A DNA stretch of 64,000 nt from Haladaptatus paucihalophilus DX253 (GCF_000376445.1 NZ_AQXI01000002.1:1-64000), one strand, 5' to 3'; shown: positions 33,801-42,688, numbered from the stretch's first letter. Made by a program: numbers and translations. The notes: a model not told the origin generated them from the letters alone.

Positions 33801-34769
33801 TTAGACCCAGTAGGCGTCGCCGGGGTTCGATTCGAACACCGCTCGGTCGAGCACGTCGATGGCCTTCTCCAAGCCTTCCGTCGCCGACGTGAGCGAATCC
33901 TCGTGTTCGATGGAGAGCGCACCGTCGTACCCCACCATCCGCAGGGTTGAGACGACGTCCTTCCAGAACGCCTCGCCGTGGCCGTAGCCGATGGAACGGA
34001 ACAGCCACGAGCGGTTCGCCTCCTCGGTGTACGGCGTCGTGTCGAGCACGCCCTTCTCGCGGGCGTTCGCGTCGTACACTTTGGTGTCCTTGGCGTGGAA
34101 GTGGTGAATGGCGTCCGCTTCGCCGAGGAGACGAATCGCGTCGGTGATATCGATGTCCTGCCAGAACAGGTGGGACGGGTCGAAGTTGGCGCCCATACGG
34201 TCGCCCGTCGCCTCGCGGAGTTCGAGCATCCCGTGCGGTTCGTAGACGAGCATGTTGGGGTGCATCTCGATGGCGATGTCCACGCCGTAGTCGTCCGCGT
34301 ACGCTTCGAGTTCCTGCCAGTACGGGATGGCAACCTCGTTCCACTGATACTCGTGGGCCTCGTGATGCTCGTCGGGCCACGGCGCGGTGATCCAGTTCGG
34401 GACGGAGTCGTCCGGGCCGCCGCCGGGCAGACCTGAGAACGTCGTGACGGCGTCTACGTCGAGTTGACTCGCGAGACGAATGGTCTCGCGAAGCTCCTCG
34501 TCGGCTTCGGCCGCCTTATCCTCCACGGGATGCAGCGGATTGTTGTGTGTCGCCAGTGCCGAGACGTACAGGTCGTTTTCGTCGAGCAACGACTGCAATT
34601 CGGCTTGGGCCTCTTCGTCATCCAAATACACCTCCCGAGGAAGGTGTGGGTCGCCGACGAACCCTCCGCAGGCGAGTTCGACCGCACCGACTCCCAGATC
34701 GGATAAGTACGAGAACGTGTCTTCTATCGATTCTTCGGCTAATGCGACCGTGAGGACTCCGACATCCAT
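33801..34769 (-). CDS. Sugar phosphate isomerase/epimerase-like TIM barrel
   Basis: A 322-residue protein of the xylose-isomerase-like fold. Visible strand-end ligands are VELACGGF, ALATHNNPLHP, AVTTFSGLPGGG, IAIEMHPNML, GANFDPSHLFW, HHFHAKDTKVYD and the final SIEHED glutamate. Its length and LFRSIGYGHGEAFWKDVV segment match a group often found beside Gfo/Idh dehydrogenases in haloarchaea and bacteria. The ATG at 34769 is used; five residues of the open frame upstream are not conserved in type. Its presumed dehydrogenase partner, starting nine bases after its stop, is truncated, so the two-step conversion may no longer run unless another dehydrogenase replaces it. Confidence 0.83.
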   Translation of the reverse strand: MDVGVLTVALAEESIEDTFSYLSDLGVGAVELACGGFVGDPHLPREVYLDDEEAQAELQSLLDENDLYVSALATHNNPLHPVEDKAAEADEELRETIRLASQLDVDAVTTFSGLPGGGPDDSVPNWITAPWPDEHHEAHEYQWNEVAIPYWQELEAYADDYGVDIAIEMHPNMLVYEPHGMLELREATGDRMGANFDPSHLFWQDIDITDAIRLLGEADAIHHFHAKDTKVYDANAREKGVLDTTPYTEEANRSWLFRSIGYGHGEAFWKDVVSTLRMVGYDGALSIEHEDSLTSATEGLEKAIDVLDRAVFESNPGDAYWV

Positions 34770-34863
34770 GGGTGAGAATCTCACAGTCGATTCAAATAAT
34801 TTGCGGTGTCCGAACCGAAAATACCGCTCCCTCCGCCGGTCTGGCGGGGGACCACGACGCGGT

Positions 34864-35530
34864 TTACTCCGCCGGGAGTTCGGCCTCCGCGGACACGCGG
34901 GCGTCCGCGAGCAACGATTGGACGTCGATGTGGTCGTCGTCTCGGAGCGTCACGCTGCCCTTCGACCGCCTGACGCCGACGGTCGGTGACCCGACCAGCA
35001 CACCGTCGTTACCGTTGCCGCTCTCGTCGCGGGCCGTTCTGACCGTCGGTTGGATGTACTCCGACCACATCCGATGGACCAAGCCGAGACTGTTGCCCAT
35101 GGCGTGGTCGTACTCGCCCATCACGACCGGTCGCGGAGGAGCATCCGCCGGAAGCGTTCGACCGCCTGTTCGTGGTAGGCGGTCGTCTGCGCGAGGATGC
35201 CCTCCCACCAGTGGGTCTCACAGTACACCTCGTCCATCACGTCGATGCCGTACTCGTCCTCCTCGTCGAGACCCGCCGTGACGTCGAAGTCTCGAACGTG
35301 TACTTCGGGCGTCGAGAACAGGTGGACGCTCCGGTAGATGCCGGAGTAGCGGAACATGTCGATGGTTTCCATCGCCTCGCCGTCCGAGAACCGATACACC
35401 TGCACCGTGACCTCGTGTTCCTTGCCCGGCGTCACGTGGTTGGTGATGTCGAATTCACTCGGCGTCATCGACCCCTGCTGGAACCCCGCGTACTGGCCAT
35501 CTGTCAGACGAAGTAGGTTTGTTTGCCGCC
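34864..35530 (-). pseudogene. Broken GH2 beta-galactosidase (LacZ type), frameshifted and internally deleted
   Basis: Read on the minus strand from about 35530, one frame carries DGQYAGFQQGSMTPSEFDIT and SDGEAMETIDMFRYSGIYRSVHLFS, the jelly-roll part of a LacZ-type GH2 enzyme. It then reads YGIDVMDEVYCETHWWEG, which is where the catalytic barrel motif VxDExxxETHG should be. A jump into another frame near 35120-35210 then gives VVMGEYDHAMGNSLG, the nucleophile region of LacZ (CEYAHAMGNS). Hundreds of residues between these blocks are gone and the start is unclear. The intact GH42 enzyme at 29371 may have replaced it. Confidence 0.8.
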
Positions 35531-35953
35531 CGCGAACCCCCCCATTCGACTGTCATTCGGCCCCGACCGACCCGTAGGATATCGTCGGGGTAGTGTGCGT
35601 CGGTTCGCGGTGCTGTGAAAACGTACTCGGGTCGCTCCCGACGACCCACCGACGGTTGCCGAAGCGACGTGTAGACGGAGCGACCGCATCGGTAGTGTGT
35701 TTCAAAAACCGAATTATTTCAATGAATAATAAAACTAACGGTACGTTTTTGAAGGAAATTCGGGATAGTGGACATCTCTCGGTCGGTACGGTGTCATCAC
35801 CACTCCTTTGACGGTATCGTTACTCTTCTCCGGGTTATTATTTCAAATTTTGGAGGAACTCTAATCCAGTGTCTTTCTTCGCGGCGTCGGCCGCCCGTCG
35901 GGGTCCCGCGATTCGACCCCGGATGAGACCCGTCGTTCCGACGGATTTGCGGT
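35531..35953. other. Gap between the broken beta-galactosidase and the SMC-related gene
   Basis: No convincing gene. Part of the right half (35700-35860) is A+T rich, with short runs of A and T. The left part may include unrecognisable debris of the broken GH2 gene. Confidence 0.4.
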
Positions 35954-37915
35954 TCAGATTTCGGTCACGCGCTCGTGTTTCTCATCGACGGCGGCGGCGT
36001 CCTCGGGGAGCAGCGCGGCGACGAGATAGCCCGCCGACTCGCTGAAGTAGTCGATGAGTACCGCGATACGGTCCGAGTCGATGGCCTCGAGCGAGTCGAG
36101 GAGGATGAACGGAACGATATCGTAGACCTCGTGGACGAGATAGCCCGCGAGGGCGAACACGAGGCCGGTCACTTCCCGTTCGCTCTCGCTGAGGTGGTCG
36201 ATGGTGTCCTCGTAGGTCGTTCCCGACTCGGTGCTCCGAATCACGTGGAGGTCGAACACGCTTTTCGTGGACTTCCTGCGCCCTTCTCGAACCTCCCGTT
36301 TCGTTCGGTCGATCCAAATCCGTTCGAGGTTGTCGTAATCGAGCAGGTCGAGGACGGTCTCCATGTGCCCGTTGAACTGCTCGACCGCTCGGGTCTCTAT
36401 CTGCTCGATGCGAGTGCGCAGGTTCGCCAATTCGTCGCTGATCGCTTCCCGCCTGTCCTCCAGTTGCTCTTGTTTCTCGACTTGCGACTCGATAGCCGCG
36501 ATTTCGTCCTCCACGTCTTCGAGGTCGGATTCGAGTCGGTCGAGTTCGAACTCGATCTGATTCGCTTCCTTGTGAAGGTTCAAAACGTCGCTGTACTCCT
36601 CCTGTTCGAGTTCCTCGACCGCTTCTTCGAGGGTTTCGACTTCCTCCATGAGGTTCGCCCGCGTCTCCCGAAGGTCGTCGAGACGGGCTTTTCGGTCCTC
36701 TATTTCCGATTCGAGTTGGCGACGTCGCTGCTCCGTTCGCTCGCGCCGGCGACGTGTCTCTTCGATTTCCTGCTTCTCGTCTCGAAGTTCGGAAATCTCG
36801 CTTTCGAGCGAGTTACGGTCCGCGAGCTTCTCCTTTCGGAGGTCGCGGAGTCGTTCGATAGTTCCCTCGATAGTTCGCTCCTCGACCTCCGTGCCGCATG
36901 TCCAACAGACGACCGTCTTGGTGTCGTCGACGAGTTGGTCGGTGATGGAATCTCCCGAATGAGCATCGTGTTCGCCGCCCCGTAGCGCCGAAAGTAGTTC
37001 CGGACTCGTTCCGTCCAACATCTCCTCGTTGAACTGGATGATCGTCTGCAGTTCGGCCATGGTCGACTCCAGCCGCTGTTTCTCCTCCCGTCGTTGCTGG
37101 ATTCGCTCCGTCACCGCCGACAGGTCCGCCTCCGAGACTTCAGCACCGTCAGCGGCCTCGTCTTCGAGGTCGTCCACTTCGCTTTCGACCGCTTCGATGC
37201 TCTCCTCTTCGGTCGTGATGTCGTATCGAACGTCCTCGAGGCGCGAACGGGTTTGGCTCAGCTCTTCGAGCTTCTCGTCGAGCGCTGCCTTCTCGGATTT
37301 CGACTCGCCGATATCCGCGTCGGCGGCCTCCAGTTCGGCTTCCTTCTCCGCGAGCGCGGTCCGTTTCTCGGCAATCTCGTCCTGCAGTTGCGTTCGCTCT
37401 TCCTCGAGCTCGGGGAGTTGCTGTTTGAGCGATTCGAGGTCGGAGAGCTCGTCATCGAGTTGCTGTCTCTCGTTCTTTAGCTCCTCGATTTCGGCCTGAA
37501 TCGCGTCGGTATCGACGGGTCGCATGATGAGGTCGCGCAAGTCGTCTCCGCGTGCGACGGCTCGACGGGCCTCGTTCGATTCGAGCAGGAACGCGAAGAG
37601 ATCGGCGAGTTCGGGGTCGTCGAGATACGGATCACCGCTCATGGAAACCGTTCCGTTCTGCCTTGTCAGCGTTCTGGTGTACGTCTCGTCGCCGAGTGTG
37701 AGTTCGGCTCGACCCTCGTCGGCGTCCCCTTTGAGCGACGATTGGTCGCTTCCGAGCGTCGCCATGATGGCCTGGAGCAGTGACGTTCGGTTGGTCGCGT
37801 TGCGACCGGTGAGGGCGGTCACTCCCGGAGAAAAGCTGATCTCCGTTTCGTCGATACCGCCGATGTTACGAGCGTGTAGATGTACCTGACTCAACGTTCG
37901 GTCCGATAGTTGCAT
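35954..37915 (-). CDS. Archaea-specific SMC-related protein (Rad50/SMC-like, with zinc hook)
   Basis: A 653-residue coiled-coil ATPase-like protein. An N-terminal P-loop-like segment (SPGVTALTGRNATNRTSLLQAIMATLG) begins near residue 30. Long heptad-rich coiled coils fill residues ~140-290 and ~340-520, separated by a Rad50-like zinc hook CWTCG near residue 340. A signature-like LSESEREVTGLVFALAGYLV and Walker B FILLDSLEAID follow. The P-loop reads GRNATNRTS, with arginine where Rad50 and SMC have lysine. The match is to the haloarchaeal family named archaea-specific SMC-related proteins. It is the second gene after rdfA on this strand, 122 bases downstream. ATG 37915 (MQLSDRTL) is taken; two upstream in-frame starts are possible. 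Confidence 0.82.
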   Translation of the reverse strand: MQLSDRTLSQVHLHARNIGGIDETEISFSPGVTALTGRNATNRTSLLQAIMATLGSDQSSLKGDADEGRAELTLGDETYTRTLTRQNGTVSMSGDPYLDDPELADLFAFLLESNEARRAVARGDDLRDLIMRPVDTDAIQAEIEELKNERQQLDDELSDLESLKQQLPELEEERTQLQDEIAEKRTALAEKEAELEAADADIGESKSEKAALDEKLEELSQTRSRLEDVRYDITTEEESIEAVESEVDDLEDEAADGAEVSEADLSAVTERIQQRREEKQRLESTMAELQTIIQFNEEMLDGTSPELLSALRGGEHDAHSGDSITDQLVDDTKTVVCWTCGTEVEERTIEGTIERLRDLRKEKLADRNSLESEISELRDEKQEIEETRRRRERTEQRRRQLESEIEDRKARLDDLRETRANLMEEVETLEEAVEELEQEEYSDVLNLHKEANQIEFELDRLESDLEDVEDEIAAIESQVEKQEQLEDRREAISDELANLRTRIEQIETRAVEQFNGHMETVLDLLDYDNLERIWIDRTKREVREGRRKSTKSVFDLHVIRSTESGTTYEDTIDHLSESEREVTGLVFALAGYLVHEVYDIVPFILLDSLEAIDSDRIAVLIDYFSESAGYLVAALLPEDAAAVDEKHERVTEI

Positions 37916-38037
37916 ACGCATTCGTTGTCCGTCCCTCAATATAAATGGTACATTTTCCGTGTCAGAACGTTACAGTACTATATTCGTAACGTTCCGTGAG
38001 ATATCGAGGACGGGACGGCTCCGATGGGGCGAGCTAA

Positions 38038-38661
38038 TCAGTTGTCCGGCGGACAGTCGCAACCGCCGTCTTGGAGAAGTTCGTCCACAGAATACGAGCG
38101 ACCGCACGTGTTACAGACGACGCGTAGATCGACGAACAACTCGAAATCGCCGAGTGTGAGTTCGCCGGATTTTGCGAGATTTTCGAGCGTGGTTTCGCTC
38201 ACCGCGCTCGTTCGACTGCGCAGTCGTTGAATCGTCTCCGTATCCTTTTCGAGTCGCGTCTTCCCACTGTCCTCGGCGGGATAGTCCACGCTTCGGTATT
38301 TGGTGAGGTAGGTATGGATGGCCTGATGAGAGACGAAATCCTGCTTCAACTTCGTGACATCGAGTCCGTCACGTTCGAGGGAGTTCTCCGTTTCCGTCCG
38401 AACGCCGCTACTAATCTCGTCGCTCGTCAGCAGTCGGTAGGTGTTCTTTACTTCGCCGTCGAGGGTCGATATCCCGGCGTCGGTCAGTGCGGCCCGGAGT
38501 ACTTCGCGATTGAACAGGTCCGCGAGTTCACGGAGACTGTACTGGTCGTTGCCGTCGCCGATCCAGTACGCCTCGAGTCGGTCACCCATGGTATCCAACC
38601 CGTATTCGTCGATGACGCGCTGTACTTTACTCGTCCTTCGAGTGGTCTGATTTTCGCTCAT
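38038..38661 (-). CDS. rdfA: Rod-determining factor RdfA-like protein
   Basis: A 207-residue protein that I match to RdfA, needed for rod shape in Haloferax volcanii. The N-terminal half carries KVQRVIDEYGLDTMGDRLEAYWIGDGNDQYSLRELADLFNREVLRAAL, a helical, possibly DNA-binding region (SLRELADLFN as helix-turn-helix). The middle has the long helix TRLEKDTETIQRLRSRTSAVSETTLENL. The C-terminus has a zinc ribbon-like set of cysteines, VCNTCG and GGCDCPP. The ATG at 38661 is preceded five bases upstream by GAGGA, a rare ribosome-binding-like sequence. Pairing with an SMC-related gene is the usual arrangement in haloarchaea, where several paralogues occur per genome, so this copy need not be the shape-controlling one. 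Confidence 0.82.
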   Translation of the reverse strand: MSENQTTRRTSKVQRVIDEYGLDTMGDRLEAYWIGDGNDQYSLRELADLFNREVLRAALTDAGISTLDGEVKNTYRLLTSDEISSGVRTETENSLERDGLDVTKLKQDFVSHQAIHTYLTKYRSVDYPAEDSGKTRLEKDTETIQRLRSRTSAVSETTLENLAKSGELTLGDFELFVDLRVVCNTCGRSYSVDELLQDGGCDCPPDN

Positions 38662-39524
38662 GTTTCCTCGTGTTGCGTTCGTTACGTAGCACTGTGGGAC
38701 GATACGGTAAGATACTTGTCCTTCTCGCCGTCCTCGGTACCGCCCTGGAGACCAAGGTAGGCGGTAAACCGAGCGTGGCTCCGACATACGCCCGTCGCGC
38801 ACACCGAACCGTTCAGTTCATATCGTAGAATGTGATTTATCCTTCGAGCGAGCGACCCGTCTTGTGGACCTCGTCGAAAGGCTCCCGGGTTCAGTGTGAC
38901 GCGATACGTGGCTCCCCTCCGTCGAACTTCGGAACGTCACGTTCGAGCAACGATCCGAGCCGAGTAATATTGTGTGTTATGTGCAACACTACTGCTGGAA
39001 AAAGCGGTTTTCGAGCCTTAATAAACGGAAATACTAAGCGTCGATTAGATGAGTATGAAAATTTTCTATATAAGTTGCTGTTTTTCACATTTCTCGATTA
39101 GTGGTTGTACTTCGTATTTTTATCGACGACAGGTTTCAGAATACCAGAAACGGTCTCACGAGACCGTTCGGGTGGAGATACCACCGTGACGGGCGAATAG
39201 AAACGGACCCGTACTGCTCGGACGACCGAAATCGCCATCGCGTCGGTCGTCGCTCCATATGATATTGTCTTATTCTTACAATACTGATGCGTACTTCCCG
39301 TTTCGTCGTGGTGATACTCAGTTCGTCGACCGTCGCCGTGGTTTCGTCTCCGAAGCACCATCGAGCGACTCGATTCGGGCCGTCTTGGTCGCGTCTCGCT
39401 CTCGAACTCGATCTACTCGTCGAACGTCACTTTCGTCATCACTCCCGCGCTGTCCTCTCGTTTCCACGCCGTGAGAATCGGAACCCGATTTGATTAGCTG
39501 TCGAGAAGTAGGAATACCCGTACC
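38662..39524. other. 863-base gap, partly A+T rich, before a small membrane protein gene
   Basis: No gene that I can support. The segment 38980-39130 is clearly A+T rich against its surroundings and may be foreign DNA or debris. A weak minus-strand frame (38891-39088) starts with GTG about 28 bases after a TATA-like TAAAAATAC read on that strand, but its 65-residue product has no family features. A 9-bp hairpin and a TGGTAT-core palindrome lie side by side at 39133-39168. Confidence 0.45.
39133..39168. repeat. TGGTAT-core inverted repeat overlapping a perfect hairpin
   Basis: On the minus strand GTTTC, TGGTATTCT, GAAAC (39133-39151) has the same arm and nine-base spacer layout as the IclR-gene palindrome. 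It overlaps AACGGTCTC (39149-39157), AC, GAGACCGTT (39160-39168), a perfect nine-base hairpin. Function is unknown. Confidence 0.45.
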
Positions 39525-39761
39525 ATGTCTTCGACACTCCGAACTCGGATCGACCCCATCAAAATCGCGCTCGGTGTCTTCACCGTCCTCGGACTCGCCC
39601 TAACGGGAGTTGCCGGATACGCACTCCTGTCCACGGGCGGCGGTTCGGTGTTGATCTCGGCCAACACCGCGGTCGCGCTCCTGTCGGGCACGTCGCTCGT
39701 CGTGTTCGTCCTGCTCGCCTCGAAAGCGTTCGAGCGCCGGATGGCCGGTCGAGGCCACTGA
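39525..39761 (+). CDS. Small two-segment membrane protein
   Basis: A 78-residue protein with two hydrophobic segments (residues ~14-35 and ~42-66) and short charged ends. I do not recognise a family. The frame shows haloarchaeal codon use, begins with ATG after an AT-containing promoter-like stretch, and is followed 29 bases after its stop by a strong terminator-like hairpin with a T-run. Those points support a real gene. It converges on the cytochrome oxidase operon, but a link is not shown. Confidence 0.6.
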   Translation: MSSTLRTRIDPIKIALGVFTVLGLALTGVAGYALLSTGGGSVLISANTAVALLSGTSLVVFVLLASKAFERRMAGRGH

Positions 39762-39790
39762 ACACGGCGATTCGACTCGTTTCCGGGAAC

Positions 39791-39823
39791 GGACGACTGC
39801 TCGCGCGGTCGTCCCTCTTTTTT
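39791..39823 (+). terminator. Hairpin with T-run after the small membrane protein gene
   Basis: Arms GGACGAC (39791-39797) and GTCGTCC (39808-39814), a ten-base loop, then CTCTTTTTT. It resembles an intrinsic terminator in the plus direction, placed about 30 bases after the stop codon of the small membrane protein gene. Confidence 0.65.
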
Positions 39824-39933
39824 CGACGACAACAGAAATAGGACGGGCGAGCGGTCGAACGACGATTCCTGTCGCTCCGATAGTTCCGGGTTCGATACTC
39901 CGTCAGACCGCCACCGAGTCACTGCCGGGTGGC

Positions 39934-40128
39934 TCAGTGGCTCGCTCTGGACGACCGCTTGCCTCCGTCGTACACGGCGAGGACGGCGAGCACGAACAGC
40001 GCCTCCACGATGGCGACGACCACGATGGGGACTTCGATACTGAAGAACCCGAAGAACGTCCGGAGTTCGAGGGCTATCGGGATGCTCATCGCCACGAGGA
40101 TGAGAGCACCGGCTGCTGTGAGTTTCAT
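39934..40128 (-). CDS. cbaC: ba3-type cytochrome oxidase small subunit CbaC-like
   Basis: A 64-residue protein with two hydrophobic segments (LTAAGALILVAMSIPIALEL and VPIVVVAIVEALFVLAVLAVY). Its ATG overlaps the stop of cbaA by four bases (ATGA), so it is translationally coupled as the last gene of the oxidase operon. Size, topology and position match CbaC of the ba3 oxidase of Natronomonas. Such small subunits stabilise the complex and carry no metal. Confidence 0.75.
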   Translation of the reverse strand: MKLTAAGALILVAMSIPIALELRTFFGFFSIEVPIVVVAIVEALFVLAVLAVYDGGKRSSRASH

Positions 40129-41837
40129 GCTATCACCCCCAGTAGCAGGTTGAAGCCGTCTATCAGCACCGGGACGGCGACGGTCCTGCCGAACAGCCCG
40201 GCGTCCCTGATGATGCTCGCCAGCGGGATGACGTAGGCGAGAATCACGAGGATGGCCGCGATGGCCGTCCACAGTTTCAGGTTGTCGAGGACGACCGGAC
40301 TTCCGCTCGCTCCCGAAAGCGGTGCGGGAATCCGGCCGTCGACCGGCATCTCGATGGGGTCCTCGATGGACGAGAGGAGGATGTTGAACAGGAACAACAC
40401 GACCGACAGGAACAGCAGGGCGGCGCCGATAGCGATTTGCGCGCGGAGTTCGGCCACCGACCCGATGGTCGCCGTGAAGTCGAAGCTCTGGTACTGGGGT
40501 TCGGCGGTCCGCCGGGGAATGCCGAGGAGTCCGGCACGGTGCATCGCGTTCGACATGAGCACCATCCCGACGAACCACGTGACGACCTGAAACAGGCCGA
40601 TGGGACGGCTGTAGAGCCGCCGTCCGGTCAGTTGCGGGACGAGCCAGTAGGCTCCCGCCATCATCGTCAGCGCCACCGCGGTCCCGACTGTCAGGTGGAA
40701 GTGGCCGGGAACCCACAGCGTGTTGTGGACGAGGTAGTTGATGTTCATCCCGGCGTTGATCATGCCGGAGAACCCGCCCGCCGCGAACATGAGTCCCGCG
40801 AGCGCCATCCCGGTGAACGCCGGGTCGCGCCACGGGAGAACGCCGAGCCACCTGAGATAGCCCTTACCGCCGCGCTGGCGCGCGCCGTGTTCCATACTGG
40901 CGACGACCGTGAACGCGGTCAGCAGGCTCGGGAGCAGGAGGAACATCGTGTTCGTCATGGCGATGAACTTGAAGCCCTCCGCGATGCCAGGGTCCAAATA
41001 CTGGTGGTGGATACCGACCGGCGTCGAGAGCAACAGGAACAACACGAACACCACGCGTGCGAGCGGGTCGCTGAACAGGCGACCGCCCGAGAGTTTCGGC
41101 AGCACGGTGTACCACAGCAGGTAGGCCGGCATCAGCCAGAAGTAGACGACCGGGTGGCCGAAGTACCAGAACAGCGTCCGGGTGAGGAGGGGGTTGATGG
41201 TGTCGATGAAGCCGAGCGACCACGGGATGAAGAAGAACACGACGGAGATGGCGACGCCGAGGGTCGAGAGGTACCACATCACCATCGTCGTCAGCACCAT
41301 GAACGTCTGGAGCGGAATGCGCTCGTCGGGGTGCTCGCTTCGCCACTTGCGGAAGGCGAGGAACCAGTCCGCGCCCGCCATCCACGTCCCGATGATGAAC
41401 ATCGCCAATCCGACGTAGAACAGCGGATGCGCTTGTAAGGGCGCGTAGAAGGTGTACAACACGTCCGCGCTCATATCGAGGCTCGGGAACAGACCGGCGA
41501 CGATGGCGATTGCCGCGAACGTCGCGCCGGTCGTCGTCAGCCCGAACCACGCCCACGTCAACTTGATGTTCGGGAGCGGCGATTCCAAACTCCGTGTGAC
41601 GGCCCACGTGAAGAGGCCGAGGAGGTAAAAGATGGTGAACACCAGCGCGAGCAGGACGCCGTGCCCCGTGAGGATGGTGTAGTAGTCGGTCGAGGGAAGG
41701 ATCCGGACGAATCCCGTCCGGTGGAGTCCCTGGATCAGTCCGAAGAACGCGCCGATGCCCAGCGCGACGAACGAAACGAGGAACGTCGCCTTGATGACTT
41801 TTGCTTCCTCGGGATACTCGTCTACGTACAGCGACAT
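40125..41837 (-). CDS. cbaA: ba3-type cytochrome c oxidase subunit I
   Basis: A 570-residue haem-copper oxidase subunit I with about 13-14 membrane segments. It binds the low-spin haem, the high-spin haem and CuB, and reduces oxygen to water while conserving proton motive force. Key features are the early histidine in LTGHGVLLALVF (low-spin haem ligand), GHPVVYFWLMP (CuB histidine cross-linked to tyrosine), HHQYLDPG, and NTLWVPGHFHLTVG with the distal haem histidines. The overall sequence is of the B-type (ba3) group. The ATG at 41837 begins one base after the cbaB stop codon region and has GGAGGTG eight bases ahead as a ribosome-binding-like element. It is the third gene of the D-B-A-C operon. 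Confidence 0.93.
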   Translation of the reverse strand: MSLYVDEYPEEAKVIKATFLVSFVALGIGAFFGLIQGLHRTGFVRILPSTDYYTILTGHGVLLALVFTIFYLLGLFTWAVTRSLESPLPNIKLTWAWFGLTTTGATFAAIAIVAGLFPSLDMSADVLYTFYAPLQAHPLFYVGLAMFIIGTWMAGADWFLAFRKWRSEHPDERIPLQTFMVLTTMVMWYLSTLGVAISVVFFFIPWSLGFIDTINPLLTRTLFWYFGHPVVYFWLMPAYLLWYTVLPKLSGGRLFSDPLARVVFVLFLLLSTPVGIHHQYLDPGIAEGFKFIAMTNTMFLLLPSLLTAFTVVASMEHGARQRGGKGYLRWLGVLPWRDPAFTGMALAGLMFAAGGFSGMINAGMNINYLVHNTLWVPGHFHLTVGTAVALTMMAGAYWLVPQLTGRRLYSRPIGLFQVVTWFVGMVLMSNAMHRAGLLGIPRRTAEPQYQSFDFTATIGSVAELRAQIAIGAALLFLSVVLFLFNILLSSIEDPIEMPVDGRIPAPLSGASGSPVVLDNLKLWTAIAAILVILAYVIPLASIIRDAGLFGRTVAVPVLIDGFNLLLGVIA

Positions 41838-41838
41838 C

Positions 41839-42354
41839 TCAAGCACCTCCCGCCGTCGCGTTGAACTCGTCCTCGGGGACGACCTTCAACGTTCCTTCCA
41901 TGCCGTGGTGGCCCGCGCCACAGTATTCGTTACAGAGGATACCGTACTCCCGCGGACCCGAGACTTCGACGGTGAACGTCGCTATCTGTCCCGGAATCAC
42001 CATCGTGTTGGCGTTCGTGCCGACCACCTCGAACCCGTGTATCACGTCCGCGGACGTCACGTGGAACGTGAGCGTGCTGTTGGCGGGCACGACGATGGGT
42101 TCGTTCGTGCCGGGTTGATACACGAATTGCTTGGCGACGACGTACACGTCGTACTCGTTCGCCCCGGTTTTGTAGACGCCGGGGTTACCGAATTTCGGGT
42201 GTTGGTCGACCGCTTTCGGGTCGATGGTTCCGCCCTTGTCGTCGATCATCGAGACGCCAACGCCGACCGCACCGTACGTGACGGTCGCGATGATGCCAAC
42301 TATCAACAACAGCGACGCGGCGAGCCAGAATTTCTCGTACTCGTGTATCTCCAT
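41839..42354 (-). CDS. cbaB: ba3-type cytochrome c oxidase subunit II (CuA)
   Basis: A 171-residue protein with one N-terminal membrane anchor (WLAASLLLIVGIIATVTYG) and an external cupredoxin domain. The CuA ligands are clear: VIHGFEV for the first histidine and CNEYCGAGHHGM for the two cysteines, second histidine and methionine. It accepts electrons, probably from a halocyanin in this group, and passes them to subunit I. It is separated by one base from cbaD and by one base from cbaA, so the three are one transcript. Confidence 0.92.
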   Translation of the reverse strand: MEIHEYEKFWLAASLLLIVGIIATVTYGAVGVGVSMIDDKGGTIDPKAVDQHPKFGNPGVYKTGANEYDVYVVAKQFVYQPGTNEPIVVPANSTLTFHVTSADVIHGFEVVGTNANTMVIPGQIATFTVEVSGPREYGILCNEYCGAGHHGMEGTLKVVPEDEFNATAGGA

Positions 42355-42355
42355 G

Positions 42356-42589
42356 TTATCCCACCACCGTGATACCGCGGCCGAGGAACTCGACGAAGTA
42401 CATGAACACCCACATCGAGACCAAAATCATGAAGTACACGAAAATCAGCGTCAGCGTCCCGATGGGGTCGAAGTCGTCGTGTTCCAACTCCCGTTCGATG
42501 CCGTCGGAGGCCGACCCGACGAGGTATCCGCGTGGACGCTCCGCCGAGTCGCTCTCTTGAACCGAACGTTGCTCCAGTTCTGTCGACAT
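42356..42589 (-). CDS. cbaD: ba3-type cytochrome oxidase subunit CbaD-like
   Basis: A 77-residue protein with an acidic N-terminal half and one membrane segment (GTLTLIFVYFMILVSMWVFMYFVEFL), the layout of CbaD/subunit IIa of ba3 oxidases. It is the first gene of the oxidase operon and ends one base before cbaB. The upstream A+T stretch around 42600-42625 should hold the operon promoter, shared with the divergent small membrane protein gene at 42689. Confidence 0.78.
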   Translation of the reverse strand: MSTELEQRSVQESDSAERPRGYLVGSASDGIERELEHDDFDPIGTLTLIFVYFMILVSMWVFMYFVEFLGRGITVVG

Positions 42590-42688
42590 ACCCCAGGCTA
42601 CGAAGAGATTTTTTAAATTATGTGTCCGTAATTCTCATCGGCTGGAAATCGGCGAAGTACCATAAGTACAGTAGTCCCAATTACGGGT

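Noticed and set aside
38832..39101. An 89-residue plus-strand frame through the A+T-rich patch
   Set aside because: Its composition changes abruptly midway and it has neither a promoter-like element nor a family match.
39921..39960. A stretch GCCGGGTGGCTCAGTGG that looks like the 5' part of a tRNA
   Set aside because: No matching acceptor arm, no T-loop sequence and no cloverleaf can be drawn, and the bases overlap the C-terminal codons and 3' flank of the CbaC-like gene on the other strand.
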